Positions 28,285-38,732 of a stretch of DNA of 64,000 bases are shown piece after piece. Position 1 is the first letter of the stretch, and each line of letters opens with the position of its first letter. The position numbers were made by a program, and so were the translations under genes. Source of the stretch: Cupriavidus pauculus (GTDB lineage Bacteria > Pseudomonadota > Gammaproteobacteria > Burkholderiales > Burkholderiaceae); assembly GCF_008693385.1 (NCBI RefSeq), contig NZ_CP044065.1, forward strand, positions 620,001-684,000, read 5' to 3'. The notes under the pieces were generated by a model, which saw only the letters and a program-made list of their open reading frames with translations, searched no databases and had not been told where the DNA came from.

Positions 28285-28539
28285 TGAGTCGTGCGATGTG
28301 ACACCAGTCCACGGCACGTTTCTCCTTTATAAATGAAACGCGTACGCCTGCGGGAGGTTTTTTCATTACATTTTGGCAATGTAGCGAAGGGTATTAACAT
28401 TACAGCTTTGTCATAATCGAACATTACAAAACTGTCAGAAATGGATCGGGTAATGGCGGGCGGTGCGGACAAGAACTCGTGCGCCTCCAGACAAGTCTCC
28501 TGGCGACGGGTTTTTTAGACTCCGGAAAGCGGTAGCCGG

Positions 28540-28559
28540 GGCGGACAACGGTGTTCGCC
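28540..28559 (+). promoter_or_regulatory. 8-bp hairpin with ACGG tetraloop beside the ABC transporter RBS
   Basis: GGCGGACA pairs with TGTTCGCC (one G-U) around the loop ACGG. The Shine-Dalgarno AAGGGAG follows 13 bases later, and GACTCC (28519-28524) can pair with GGAGTC (28574-28579), which would include the Shine-Dalgarno. The form recalls one hairpin of a guanidine-II riboswitch, but the required second ACGR hairpin was not found. Confidence 0.35.
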
Positions 28560-28586
28560 GGGGCCGCAACAAGGGAGTCCTGAGCC

Positions 28587-29537
28587 ATGAAGAGCCTGTT
28601 CGCCGCCTTCCGTTGCGGCATCCACCGCGGCATCCGTCGCACCCTCATGCTTGCGTGCGCGATCGGTACCGGCGGCATGCTGACCCTGTCCAGCGCGCCG
28701 GTCCATGCCGAGGTATTCACGCCGCCCGCGGCCGAATGCGCGGCGCTGCAGGCCAGGTACCCGCAGTTCAAGGGCAAGACGCTGGTCAACGCCATCAATC
28801 CGCATACGCCCGGCTACGAAACGATCGATCCGAAAGACCCGAGCCGCTATATCGGCTTCGATATCGACCTCGGCGAAACGCTCGGCGCCTGCCTCGGCTT
28901 CAAGGTCACGTACAAGCCGGTGACGTTCGCGGCGCTGCTGACCACGCTGCAGGCGGGCCAGGCGGACTTCGTCATCTCCGATATCTACGCGACCGAAGAG
29001 CGCGCGAAGGCCGCGGACTTCATCACGTACTCGAAGGTGTTCGACGGCGTGCTCGTGGCCAAGGGCAATCCGAAGAAGATCACGGGTATCAACGCATCGT
29101 TGTGCGGCACGGTGGCGGCCGAGAACACCGGTTACGTCGAGGTGCCGCTGATCCAGGCGCTGGCCGCGCAATGCAAGGCGCAGGGCAAGCCCGAGCCGCA
29201 GGTGCAGCTGTACGACAACAACCAGAGCTGCATCCAGGCGATTCTCGCAGGCCGTGCGGACACGTATATCAACGACGTGAACACGGTGGATGGCGCGGTC
29301 AAGGCGTATCCGGACAAGCTCGAGAAGGCGATCGCCGTGACGATTCCGTACTCGGTGGGCATCGCCGTGCCGAAGAACAAGACCGATTTCCGCGAGGCGA
29401 TGATGGCCGCGCTGGTGGTGCTGCAGAAATCCGGCGTGCAGACCGCGATGCTCAAGAAGAACAACCTGCCCGAGGAGAATCTCGAGGCGCCGCGCCTCGT
29501 GCTCGCGAACAGCGCAGCCAACAGCGCGGCCAAGTAA
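28587..29537 (+). CDS. Amino-acid-type ABC transporter substrate-binding protein (family 3)
   Basis: A 316-residue periplasmic protein with a long signal peptide (cleavage near VHA, residue ~41). The mature family-3 solute-binding fold shows YIGFDIDLGETLGACLGFKV, VTFAALLTTLQAGQADFVIS and YATEERAKAADFITYSKVFD. Ligands of this family are polar amino acids, opines or related amides. A strong AAGGGAG ribosome-binding site precedes the start. The permease-ATPase gene follows after 13 bases, and an acetamidase/formamidase after that, suggesting uptake and hydrolysis of an amide or amino-acid amide. Confidence 0.9.
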   Translation: MKSLFAAFRCGIHRGIRRTLMLACAIGTGGMLTLSSAPVHAEVFTPPAAECAALQARYPQFKGKTLVNAINPHTPGYETIDPKDPSRYIGFDIDLGETLGACLGFKVTYKPVTFAALLTTLQAGQADFVISDIYATEERAKAADFITYSKVFDGVLVAKGNPKKITGINASLCGTVAAENTGYVEVPLIQALAAQCKAQGKPEPQVQLYDNNQSCIQAILAGRADTYINDVNTVDGAVKAYPDKLEKAIAVTIPYSVGIAVPKNKTDFREAMMAALVVLQKSGVQTAMLKKNNLPEENLEAPRLVLANSAANSAAK

Positions 29538-29550
29538 CGGCGCGCCGGCG

Positions 29551-31146
<1,596 letters not shown>

Positions 31147-31177
31147 ATCTTTCCAGCCATATCATTCAAATCGAACC

Positions 31178-32428
31178 ATGAAGCAGCATACTCTTCGCGT
31201 GTCGCCGCAGACCGTGCACTGGGGCTATTTCAGCAAGGCCGTCGCCCCGTCGCTGACGGTGCGATCGGGCGATCGCGTCACGATCGAAACGCTCACGCAC
31301 CATGCCAACGACGACTATGAACGCATGATCGCGGGCGACCCCGGCGCGGAGTCGGTGTTCGCCTGGACGCGCGAGCACAAGGCGATATCGCGCCGGGGCG
31401 CGGGGCCCACCACGGGCACGTTCCAGTACGGCGAAGGCGAGGGCGTCGGCGTGCATCTGCTGACGGGACCCGTGGCGATCGAGGGCGCGGAGCCCGGCGA
31501 CGTGCTCGAGGTGCGCATCCTCGACGTGCGGCCGCGGCCCAGCTGCAGCGCCTGCTTTGCCGGGCGATGCTTCGGATCGAACGCGGCCGCGTCGTGGGGC
31601 TTCCATTACCGCGATCTGATCGAGGAGCCCAAGCCCCGCGAGGTCATCACGATCTTCGAACTCGATACGTCGGGCGAGCCCTATGCGCGCGCGGTCTACA
31701 ACTACATCTGGACGCCGCAGACCGATCCCGATGGCGTGGTGCATCCCACGATCGACTATCCGGGCGTGCGCGTCGACCATAGCCTGGTGCGCAAGCGCGA
31801 GAACATCCTGCGCGATGTGAAGGTGCCCGCGCGGCTGCATTTCGGCACGATGGGCCTCGCGCCCTCGGAGTCCGATTTCGTGAGCTCGATTCCGCCGAGC
31901 TATACCGGCGGCAATATCGATGACTGGCGCGTCGGCAAGGGCGCGCGCATGTACTATCCGGTGGCCGTGGCCGGCGCGTTCTTCTCGGTGGGCGATCCGC
32001 ATGCGGCGCAGGGCGACAGCGAGCTCGGCGGCACCGCGATCGAAACGTCGCTGACCGGCGATTTCGAGTTCGTGCTGCACAAGAAGAACCAGCTGGAGGG
32101 CACGATCCTCGAGGGGCTCGATCATCCGATGCTCGAGACCGACGAGCAGTGGTCGGTGTACGGCTTCACGTTCCCGAACTATCTGGCGGCGCTGGGCCCC
32201 GATGCGCAGACCGCCGTGGCGCAGCACTCGTCGCTGGACCAGGCCATGCGCGATGCGTTCCGCAAGCTGCGGCGCTTTCTGATGCAGGTGCATAGGCTCA
32301 GCGAGGACGAGGCCATTGCGCTGCTATCGGTGGCGGCCGATTTCGGGGTGACGCAGGTGGTGGATGCGAACTGGGGCGTGCATGGCTCGATCCGCAAGGA
32401 GGTGTTTGGGCGGCAGTTCGGCCGATAG
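31178..32428 (+). CDS. Acetamidase/formamidase family protein
   Basis: A 416-residue FmdA_AmdA-family hydrolase, which releases ammonia from short amides such as formamide or acetamide. Landmarks are VHWGYFSKAVAPSLTVRSGD, TREHKAISRRGAGPT, the cysteine cluster CSACFAGRCFGSNAA, FVSSIPPSYTGGNID and VGDPHAAQGDSELGGTAIE. There is no signal peptide. It is the last gene of the ABC-transporter operon, so the imported solute is probably an amide it cleaves. Its sequence is closely paralogous over full length to the C-terminal half of the convergent AraC fusion, whose stop lies only 5 bases away. Confidence 0.9.
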   Translation: MKQHTLRVSPQTVHWGYFSKAVAPSLTVRSGDRVTIETLTHHANDDYERMIAGDPGAESVFAWTREHKAISRRGAGPTTGTFQYGEGEGVGVHLLTGPVAIEGAEPGDVLEVRILDVRPRPSCSACFAGRCFGSNAAASWGFHYRDLIEEPKPREVITIFELDTSGEPYARAVYNYIWTPQTDPDGVVHPTIDYPGVRVDHSLVRKRENILRDVKVPARLHFGTMGLAPSESDFVSSIPPSYTGGNIDDWRVGKGARMYYPVAVAGAFFSVGDPHAAQGDSELGGTAIETSLTGDFEFVLHKKNQLEGTILEGLDHPMLETDEQWSVYGFTFPNYLAALGPDAQTAVAQHSSLDQAMRDAFRKLRRFLMQVHRLSEDEAIALLSVAADFGVTQVVDANWGVHGSIRKEVFGRQFGR

Positions 32429-32433
32429 CCCGG

Positions 32434-34848
32434 TCATGCGGACGGCTGCCTGTCCCGCAGCCGTTGCCGGAACATCGCCTTGCGCACCACCGCATGCACG
32501 CCCCAGTTGCCGTCGACGACCTGCGTCACGCCGAAGTCGACGGCCACGGACATCAGCGAGATCGCTTCGTCCTCGGTCAGGCCCATTGCGGTCATCAGGA
32601 AGCGGCGCGTCTTGCGGAACGCATCGCGCATGGCGGGATCCAGCGACGAGTTCTCGTAGACGAGGCTGCGTGCCTGATCGCCGAGATCCTTGAGATAGTT
32701 GGCGTGCGAGAAGCCGTGCAGCACCCACTCGTCGGCGGTTTCCACGAGCGGGTAGTCGATATCGGCGAACGGCTCGGTGGTCAGGTCCCGCGCCTTGTGC
32801 AGGACGATCTGGAACACGCCCGTGAGCGAGCATTCGATCGCGGTGCCGCACAGTTCGCTGTCGCCTTGCGAGGCATGCGGGTCGCCGACGGATAGCAGGC
32901 CGCCATCGACGCCCACGCGCAGATAGACGGTGGCGCCCTTGGCGATGCGCCAGTTGTCGAGATTGCCGCCGAAGTAGGACGGCGGAATTGAATCCACCAC
33001 GCCCGTTTCCGCGGGCGCGAGCGCAATCACGCCGAAGTGCGGCCGCACGGGAATCTCGATGCCGGCGAGCACGCCGTGGTTCTCGACGATCGACGCGCGG
33101 TCGATCGGCACGCCGGGATAGTCGATGGTCGGATGCAGCGTGCCGCTGGGATCGCGCTGCGGCGTCCAGCGGAAGTTGTAGACCGCGTGCGCGCACGTGC
33201 GGCCGGGCTCGCAGTTGACCTCGTAGATGGTGATGACCTCGCGCGGCCTCGGCGCTTCGATGAGGTCGTCGTAATGAAAACCCCACCAGGTGGCCGCGTT
33301 GCTGCCGAAGGCGCGCTGCGCATAGCGCGCGTTGGCCGTAAGCCGCGGCGCGAGGTCGAGAATGCGCACCTCGAGCACGTCGCCGGGCTCGGCGTCCTTC
33401 ACATAGATCGGTCCCGTGCAGATATGCACGCCGAAGCCTTCGCCGCTGCCGCGCCCGTAGATGGACGCATCGGTGGGTCCCGCGCCGCGGCGGTCGATGG
33501 CCTTGTGTTCGCGCGTCCACTGAAACACGCGCTCGGCCCCGGAGTCCCCCTTGATCATGCGGTCGTAATCGTCGTACGCATGCTGTGTGAGCGTTTCGAT
33601 GGTGACGATGTCGCCCGAGTCGATCGTGAGCACCGGCGGGATGGTCTGGCTGAAGTAGCCCCAGTGGATGGTCTCGGGCGTGGCGGGCAGGTGATGATGG
33701 CGGCCGGCTGGCGATTCGGCGATGGCGGCGGAAGCGTCCCTTTGCGGCGATGTCGCCGTGGCGACGCGCGCATCGGCCGGCGCTTCCAGTGGCACATCGG
33801 GCTGTGTCTCGAAGTATCCCGAGGGCCAGCCGCGCCGGATGCGCTTGCGCAGCGTCTGCTGGCTGGCCTCGTTGGCCTGCTGCCGGTACTGCCGTGGCGA
33901 CATCTTGTACCGGTCGCGGAACGCATGGCTGAAGTGCGCCGCATCGTTGAAGCCCCACCGAAAGCAGATATCGGAGATGGACAGGTGCCCGTACTGGCGG
34001 CTGCCGAGATCGGCGCGGCATTGTTCGAGGCGGCGCTGCCGCACGTAGCCGGTGAACGTCTGTCCCGTGCCTTCGAATAGCTTCTGCACGAGCCGCTCGG
34101 AGATGTTCTCGTGCGCGGCGACAAGGGCGAGCGAGAGGGCGGGATCGCTGAGCGCGCTTTCGATGAACTGGCAGACGCGGCGATAGGTGGCGGCCTGCGT
34201 GCTGCCGATGGCGGCGGTGGCATTGTCGTGCCGGTCGGCGAGACTCGTGGCCACGTAGTCGAGCAGCGACGATTCGACGGTGGAGACTTCGTCGTCGCTG
34301 AGCGTGTCGAACGCGTCGGCCAGCGCGCCGAGTGTGCCAGCCAGCAGGCGTCCCATGCCCGCCTGGCCCGACAGATGGCCGGTCAGCAGCGCCTGCGCGT
34401 CGGGCAGGCGCGATTTCAGGGCCGCCGCGGGCACGGAGACGAGGAACTGGCGAAAGTCGGAATCGAAGACGAGGCGCGCGGCCGTATGCGTGGGCCCGTA
34501 GACGATGTCGCCCGGCGACAGCGCGACGGCCTGGTCCCCATCGTGGAGCGCGGCGCGCCCGGTTTGGTGCAGGGCGAGCCAGATCGCGTCGCCGCCACGG
34601 TCGGCCCGATCGAGGTCCGCGGCGCCACCCGCGTGCGCGAGCGTCTGCGCACACGAGGCAATGCGCACGAGTCCCACGCCCCGGCCCGTGCGCGCCGCCG
34701 TAAGCTGACCGAAGATCTGTGGCGCCAGCAACGGCGAGGCTTCCGAGGCGATGGCGGACTGCAGCTGGTGCGGACGCAACGCTTCCCGCCAGACCTGCGC
34801 GCGCTGATGGATCGGATAGGACTCGGTGGTGAACTGTTCGATGCGCAC
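32434..34848 (-). CDS. AraC-family regulator fused to a complete acetamidase/formamidase
   Basis: One uninterrupted frame encodes two proteins that are normally separate. Residues ~40-190 are an AraC-binding-like sensory domain (FGQLTAARTGRGVGLVRIAS, LSPGDIVYGPTHTAARLVFD). Residues ~230-325 are the double helix-turn-helix (VAAHENISERLVQKLFEGTG, ISDICFRWGFNDAAHFSHAF). A ~60-residue Ala/Pro-rich linker follows. Residues ~386-804 are a full FmdA domain (RRGAGPT, DSIPPSYFGGNLD, VGDPHASQGDSELCGTAIE) that keeps most motifs of the neighbour at 31178 but has TANARYAQR where that enzyme has CSACFAGRC. The start is uncertain: the GTG at 34848 (VRIEQFTTESY) fits family beginnings; the frame is open to 35073. 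It probably senses an amide and controls the adjacent transporter-amidase operon. Confidence 0.88.
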   Translation of the reverse strand: MRIEQFTTESYPIHQRAQVWREALRPHQLQSAIASEASPLLAPQIFGQLTAARTGRGVGLVRIASCAQTLAHAGGAADLDRADRGGDAIWLALHQTGRAALHDGDQAVALSPGDIVYGPTHTAARLVFDSDFRQFLVSVPAAALKSRLPDAQALLTGHLSGQAGMGRLLAGTLGALADAFDTLSDDEVSTVESSLLDYVATSLADRHDNATAAIGSTQAATYRRVCQFIESALSDPALSLALVAAHENISERLVQKLFEGTGQTFTGYVRQRRLEQCRADLGSRQYGHLSISDICFRWGFNDAAHFSHAFRDRYKMSPRQYRQQANEASQQTLRKRIRRGWPSGYFETQPDVPLEAPADARVATATSPQRDASAAIAESPAGRHHHLPATPETIHWGYFSQTIPPVLTIDSGDIVTIETLTQHAYDDYDRMIKGDSGAERVFQWTREHKAIDRRGAGPTDASIYGRGSGEGFGVHICTGPIYVKDAEPGDVLEVRILDLAPRLTANARYAQRAFGSNAATWWGFHYDDLIEAPRPREVITIYEVNCEPGRTCAHAVYNFRWTPQRDPSGTLHPTIDYPGVPIDRASIVENHGVLAGIEIPVRPHFGVIALAPAETGVVDSIPPSYFGGNLDNWRIAKGATVYLRVGVDGGLLSVGDPHASQGDSELCGTAIECSLTGVFQIVLHKARDLTTEPFADIDYPLVETADEWVLHGFSHANYLKDLGDQARSLVYENSSLDPAMRDAFRKTRRFLMTAMGLTEDEAISLMSVAVDFGVTQVVDGNWGVHAVVRKAMFRQRLRDRQPSA

Positions 34849-35253
34849 TGCCGGCTCGCTGGGAAGGTCCGTCGCGAGACAGCAAGTCTTATGCCATTGC
34901 CGCGGTGCCTGCGGTTCGCCCGCACCCGGCACGCCATGCGCGCCCGATCCCTCGACGCGTCCCCACCCGGGCCGCACTTCACTGCGCATTACGCACCCCC
35001 GTGCCGCCCCGATGTTCGCTATCGAAAGGGCTTTCCCACGCAAGTGTAGACGTGTGCACCCCGGCGATTGCATGCGCGAATGTCTGCTGCGTTTACACCA
35101 CGAAAGCGCGACGGAAACGCGTCGAAACGCAACGAGAACGCCAGATTGAAGTGGGCCTCGAATGTGGGGGCATCGAACGCGCGAGGCTGCGTGCTACCCT
35201 TCAGCTTTTGCCAAGAATGCCGTAATTGGACTATCTGGCTTTGGAGAAACGTA

Positions 35254-35625
35254 GTGAGCCTCCTGTCCAACTTTCCTGCCTCTCTCGCGATGGATCATAT
35301 CGGTGAACGTTTTGCTGAGGCAGATCTCATCACAATCCGTGAAGAGCGCTGGGCCGCACAGGCGGTCATCGCGCTCGATACCGGCGATCTTCATCTCGTG
35401 GGTCTGGTCCTGTTCAAGGCCATCCAGGAATACGGTCTCTATCAGTTCGCGGAACTGGTCGGCGAGGCGCCGATTCGTTTGCAGCGTCTGTGGATGCCCG
35501 GCGTCCTGACGACCCTGGAACGCGCGCTGGAGCTCTTTACGGCGCTTGGCGTACGCCTGCCGATCGAGCCCTATCACGCGACGCTCCTCGCGAATTTCTC
35601 CGCGACGGGCGCCTCGATTCACTGA
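35254..35625 (+). CDS. Small hypothetical protein
   Basis: A 123-residue protein. The GTG at 35254 has GGAG eight bases upstream and was preferred over the longer open frame from 35068, whose extra 62 residues look non-coding. The sequence (MDHIGERFAEADLITIREER, LDTGDLHLVGLVLFKAIQEY, LPIEPYHATLLANF) is mainly helical, without signal or membrane segment. No family is recognised. It is divergent from the AraC fusion and converges on the FUSC gene 38 bases away. Confidence 0.6.
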   Translation: MSLLSNFPASLAMDHIGERFAEADLITIREERWAAQAVIALDTGDLHLVGLVLFKAIQEYGLYQFAELVGEAPIRLQRLWMPGVLTTLERALELFTALGVRLPIEPYHATLLANFSATGASIH

Positions 35626-35663
35626 GCTTCCACCGCGACCTGGTGGCTGGCTCGGTGGCCTGC

Positions 35664-36764
35664 TCAGTTGCTCGCATAAGGGAACTCGTACTTCGTACTC
35701 ATCTGCGCGAGCACGTTGCGCGTGCGCGAGAGTTCCGCCTGCAGACGCCGTGACAGGAAAGCGAACGAGCCCGTGGTCGTCGCCGGTAACCCTTCATTGC
35801 CGTTCGTCGCGGGCAATCCGGCCGCCGCCGGCGCCATGTCGATATCGTCCGGCGCATTCCCGCTTTCCAGCGAATCCGCCAGCGCGAGCATCGCGCTGCG
35901 AATGCCGCGATCGTCCTCACGCGGGTGATCGGCGTTCGGTTCGATCGCCGCCATCAATTCCAATGCACTGATGCACACGCGCGCCGCGTGCTGGATTTCC
36001 TCGAGCTGGGCCGCGGGAACGTCGGTCTCCTTGGCCACCGACGGAATCAGGCTGCGCAGCTGCACGAGCTGCATGCCCAGCTGCATCATCTCCTTCTGCA
36101 GCGTGGCCGAATCGATGTCCCCGCGCTGCACGCGCGCATGCACCGCGGCGCTCGCGCGCAATAGCGCGGCCAGCTTGACGCGCCACGAGTACGACGCGTA
36201 GGCAGGCAGCGCGAACGAGAATACGAGCGCAACGGCGGTGCCGATCAGCACATCGACGGTCCGCCACAGCGCGTCGAACACGTCCTGGTCGCCATGGCCC
36301 GCGGTAATGACGACCGTGATGGCGGTGAGCAGCGCGATATAGCCCCCCTTGCCGATCGCGTGATACGCGCAGTAGCCGCAGACCAGCGCCATCAGTACAT
36401 AAGTGACCAGTGGCGAATGGAGCAGCCAGGACTGCTGCGCGATCAGCGCGAGGCCGATCACCGCGCCCAGCAGCGTGCCGACGCCGCGCTCGGCCGCGCG
36501 CCGGCGGATATTGCCGTGGTGCTGCAGGCCGCCGATGACGACGAGCACGGTGATCGACGCCCATTCGCCGTGCGGAATGCGGATGCCCGTGGTGAGCGCG
36601 ATCGAGACGAGCAGGGCGAGGGCCACGCGCATCGCGTGGAACAGGCGCGCCTGGCTATATCGCCGGTTCGGATCGAGCAGCACGTTGGAGGTTTTGCGGA
36701 AGGCGTCTCGCATGGCGGGCGACAGGGACGAATAGAACGACGAAGCGGAAGAGAATGACAGCAC
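35664..36764 (-). CDS. FUSC-family inner-membrane protein (aromatic acid exporter type)
   Basis: A 366-residue protein with six to seven hydrophobic segments in the first 220 residues and a soluble helical C-terminal domain. Family landmarks are RLFHAMRVALALLVSIALTT, IPHGEWASITVLVVIGGLQH, RRAAERGVGTLLGAVIGLAL and WRTVDVLIGTAVALVFSFAL. These match the FUSC/YccS-AaeB group, thought to export aromatic acids or influence the envelope. It has one membrane half where AaeB has two. It is divergent from the panE-like gene, with 192 bases between. Confidence 0.85.
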   Translation of the reverse strand: MLSFSSASSFYSSLSPAMRDAFRKTSNVLLDPNRRYSQARLFHAMRVALALLVSIALTTGIRIPHGEWASITVLVVIGGLQHHGNIRRRAAERGVGTLLGAVIGLALIAQQSWLLHSPLVTYVLMALVCGYCAYHAIGKGGYIALLTAITVVITAGHGDQDVFDALWRTVDVLIGTAVALVFSFALPAYASYSWRVKLAALLRASAAVHARVQRGDIDSATLQKEMMQLGMQLVQLRSLIPSVAKETDVPAAQLEEIQHAARVCISALELMAAIEPNADHPREDDRGIRSAMLALADSLESGNAPDDIDMAPAAAGLPATNGNEGLPATTTGSFAFLSRRLQAELSRTRNVLAQMSTKYEFPYASN

Positions 36765-36956
36765 GGCAGTAACCGGAAATCACAGTGTAGAGCATGCTTC
36801 GTGCCAGCGGCGGTTTGAATAATTGCGGAAGGCTTTGGCGGAAGGCACGGTCGCGGGCGCCAAGGTGGGGCAACATGGCTTGTCCGTGTGCGCGCGTGCC
36901 ACCAGAATGGCCGCTTGTTTCTCGCGCAGCGGGGCGCTCGCCCCGGAACGACATCG

Positions 36957-37997
36957 ATGCACGCAGACCCGTCCACCGCGCTCATCGCGCCCACCGCACT
37001 CACCGCGCCCACCACATCCCATGCCTCCACCCGTCAGCGCGTCGCCGTGATCGGCGCCGGCGGCGTGGGGCTGTCCGTGGCCGCATGCCTTGCCGTGGGC
37101 GCGCGGCATGACGTGATGCTGTGCGCGCGCGCGCCGATCGCCGAGATCGGACTCGAGGCCGCGGAGGGCGCCCGGCGCGTGCCCGTGCCCACGCTCACGG
37201 ACCCCGCCGCGGCGACGCCCGTCGATTGGATCCTGCTGTGCACGAAGGCGCAGGACACCGCGTCCGCGGCGCCTTGGCTCGCGCGCTTGTGCGCGCCCGG
37301 AACGCGCGTGGCGGTTCTGCAGAACGGCATCGGCCACGTCGCGCGCGTGGCGCCGTGGCTGCCGCTCCCGCGCGATGCGGCAGAGGCGGCGGTGGTGCCC
37401 GCCGTCGTCTATTTCAACGCGGAACGGCTCGCACGCGATCGCGTGCGGTTCGGCGAAGCGGGCGACCGGCATCTGTCGGTGCCGGACGACGAAGGCGGCC
37501 GCGCGTTGTCGCGGCTGTTCGAGGGCTCGCGCATGCATGCGCATCCGAACGCGGATTTCGTCACGCTGCAATGGCGCAAGCTGCTGCTCAATGCGGTGGC
37601 CAACCCGATGACCGCGCTGACGCGCCAGCGCATGGCCGTGCTCCATCATGCCGACGTGCGCGCGCTATGCATGGACGTGCTCAATGAGGCGGTAGCCGTG
37701 GGGCGCGCGAGCGGGGCGCACTTTCCCGACGGCGAAGCGAGCGCCATGCTTGCCACGGTGCTTGCGCTGTCGCCCACGTTCGGCACCTCGATGTATGCGG
37801 ACTGCCTCGGTGGCCGGCCGCTCGAGGTCGACGCGCTGACCGGCGCGATCGTCGCGGCGGGCGAGGCCCTTGGGGTGCCGACGCCCGTCAACCGCACGAT
37901 GCTCGCGCTGCTGCGGGCGATCAGCGATGCCAATGCGGCAGCGGGAGTCGATGCGGCTGCGGGAGCCGAGGCCGCGGTAACGGTCAGTCGCCGCTGA
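36957..37997 (+). CDS. Ketopantoate reductase family protein (ApbA/PanE-like)
   Basis: A 346-residue NADPH-dependent oxidoreductase. The dinucleotide-binding motif VAVIGAGGVGLSVAACLAVG follows a Ser/Thr/Ala-rich lead of ~27 residues. VAVLQNGIGHV, the catalytic-lysine helix LQWRKLLLNAVANPMTALTR and GRPLEVDALTGAIVAAGEAL match 2-dehydropantoate 2-reductase. It may act in pantothenate synthesis, but paralogues reduce other 2-oxo acids. The ATG at 36957 was preferred over 36888. Its 3' end overlaps the convergent siaD by 14 bases. Confidence 0.85.
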   Translation: MHADPSTALIAPTALTAPTTSHASTRQRVAVIGAGGVGLSVAACLAVGARHDVMLCARAPIAEIGLEAAEGARRVPVPTLTDPAAATPVDWILLCTKAQDTASAAPWLARLCAPGTRVAVLQNGIGHVARVAPWLPLPRDAAEAAVVPAVVYFNAERLARDRVRFGEAGDRHLSVPDDEGGRALSRLFEGSRMHAHPNADFVTLQWRKLLLNAVANPMTALTRQRMAVLHHADVRALCMDVLNEAVAVGRASGAHFPDGEASAMLATVLALSPTFGTSMYADCLGGRPLEVDALTGAIVAAGEALGVPTPVNRTMLALLRAISDANAAAGVDAAAGAEAAVTVSRR

Positions 37998-38712
37998 CGA
38001 GGCCGTCCGCGCATACCACGCGGTTGCGCCCGGCGCGCTTGGCGTCGTAGAGCGCCTCGTCCGCGCGCGCATAGGCACTGACGAAGCTCGTGCCGCGCGC
38101 ATTGCAGCTGATGCCGAAGCTCGCGGTCACCGGGCCGGTGAGCGGCGCCGGGAACCGATGCCCGGCAATGCGGCCGCGCATGCGTTCGGCCAGTGCGATC
38201 GCGTCGTCGCAGCCGGTGTCCGGCAGCAGGGCGGCGAATTCCTCGCCGCCCACGCGGCCCAGCAGGCCGCCCGCGGGCATCTCGTCGTGCAGGCAGGCCG
38301 TGACCTCGCAGATCACGATATCGCCCACGGGATGCCCGAACGTGTCGTTGAGCCGCTTGAAGTGGTCGATATCGAGCACGATCAGCGCGAGCGGGCCGCG
38401 ATCCAGCGCCGCGGCCGCGCGTTCGATCACGGCGCCGCGGTTCAGCACGCCGGTCAGCTGGTCGTGCGTGGCGCGGTGTTCGAGTTCCTGCGCGAGCTCC
38501 TGCAGCCGCGTGTTGAGCCGGTTCATTTCCAGCTCCTCGCGGTCGCTGCGCCGGATCAGGCGGCGCGTCTCGCGCATCAGGCGTTCGTAATGGACGATCA
38601 GCTCGCCGAGCGTCGCGCGATACGTGGCCGTGCTCGCGCCGGCATCGAGGTAGATGCCGCGCGCGTGCGCCAGGGCGCTGTTCTCCGTATCGAACAGATC
38701 GGGTTCGGCCAT
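37984..38712 (-). CDS. siaD: Diguanylate cyclase, SiaD-like
   Basis: A 242-residue soluble c-di-GMP synthase. Residues 1-85 form a helical stalk (YRATLGELIVHYERLMRETR, LIRRSDREELEMNRLNTRLQ) typical of SiaD; residues ~88-235 are a GGDEF domain with active-site GGEEF and the substrate motif ALIVLDIDHFKRLNDTFGHP. The position of the inhibitory RxxD site is occupied by PAGG, so product inhibition is probably absent. It is the last gene of siaABCD, 20 bases after siaC. In Pseudomonas aeruginosa SiaC binding switches SiaD on. Confidence 0.9.
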   Translation of the reverse strand: MAEPDLFDTENSALAHARGIYLDAGASTATYRATLGELIVHYERLMRETRRLIRRSDREELEMNRLNTRLQELAQELEHRATHDQLTGVLNRGAVIERAAAALDRGPLALIVLDIDHFKRLNDTFGHPVGDIVICEVTACLHDEMPAGGLLGRVGGEEFAALLPDTGCDDAIALAERMRGRIAGHRFPAPLTGPVTASFGISCNARGTSFVSAYARADEALYDAKRAGRNRVVCADGLVSGD

Positions 38713-38732
38713 GGAGGCGTGTGAAAGCGCGT

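Larger units (their letters stand above)
27881..28586. other. 706-base intergenic regulatory region
   Basis: Between the divergent OxlT-like and ABC transporter genes. It holds five ATCG elements spaced 10-11 bases (27922-27967), a minus-strand promoter-like pair CTGACA/TATGAC (28433-28438 and 28410-28415, 17-base spacer), a minus-strand 27-codon ORF with an AAGGAG site (28229-28312), a terminator inside that ORF, direct repeats CATTACA(N4)TGTCA near 28399 and 28424, and an 8-bp hairpin with an ACGG loop next to the transporter ribosome-binding site. No ordinary gene is seen. Confidence 0.6.

Noticed and set aside
28455..28490. GGACAAGA resemblance to a guanidine-III riboswitch core
   Set aside because: Only eight bases match and the required pseudoknot partner arms are absent.
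34849..35073. 75-codon extension at the start of the AraC fusion
   Set aside because: Residues before VRIEQFTTESY do not resemble AraC N-termini and the upstream ATG lacks a ribosome-binding site, so a GTG start at 34848 was preferred; not excluded.
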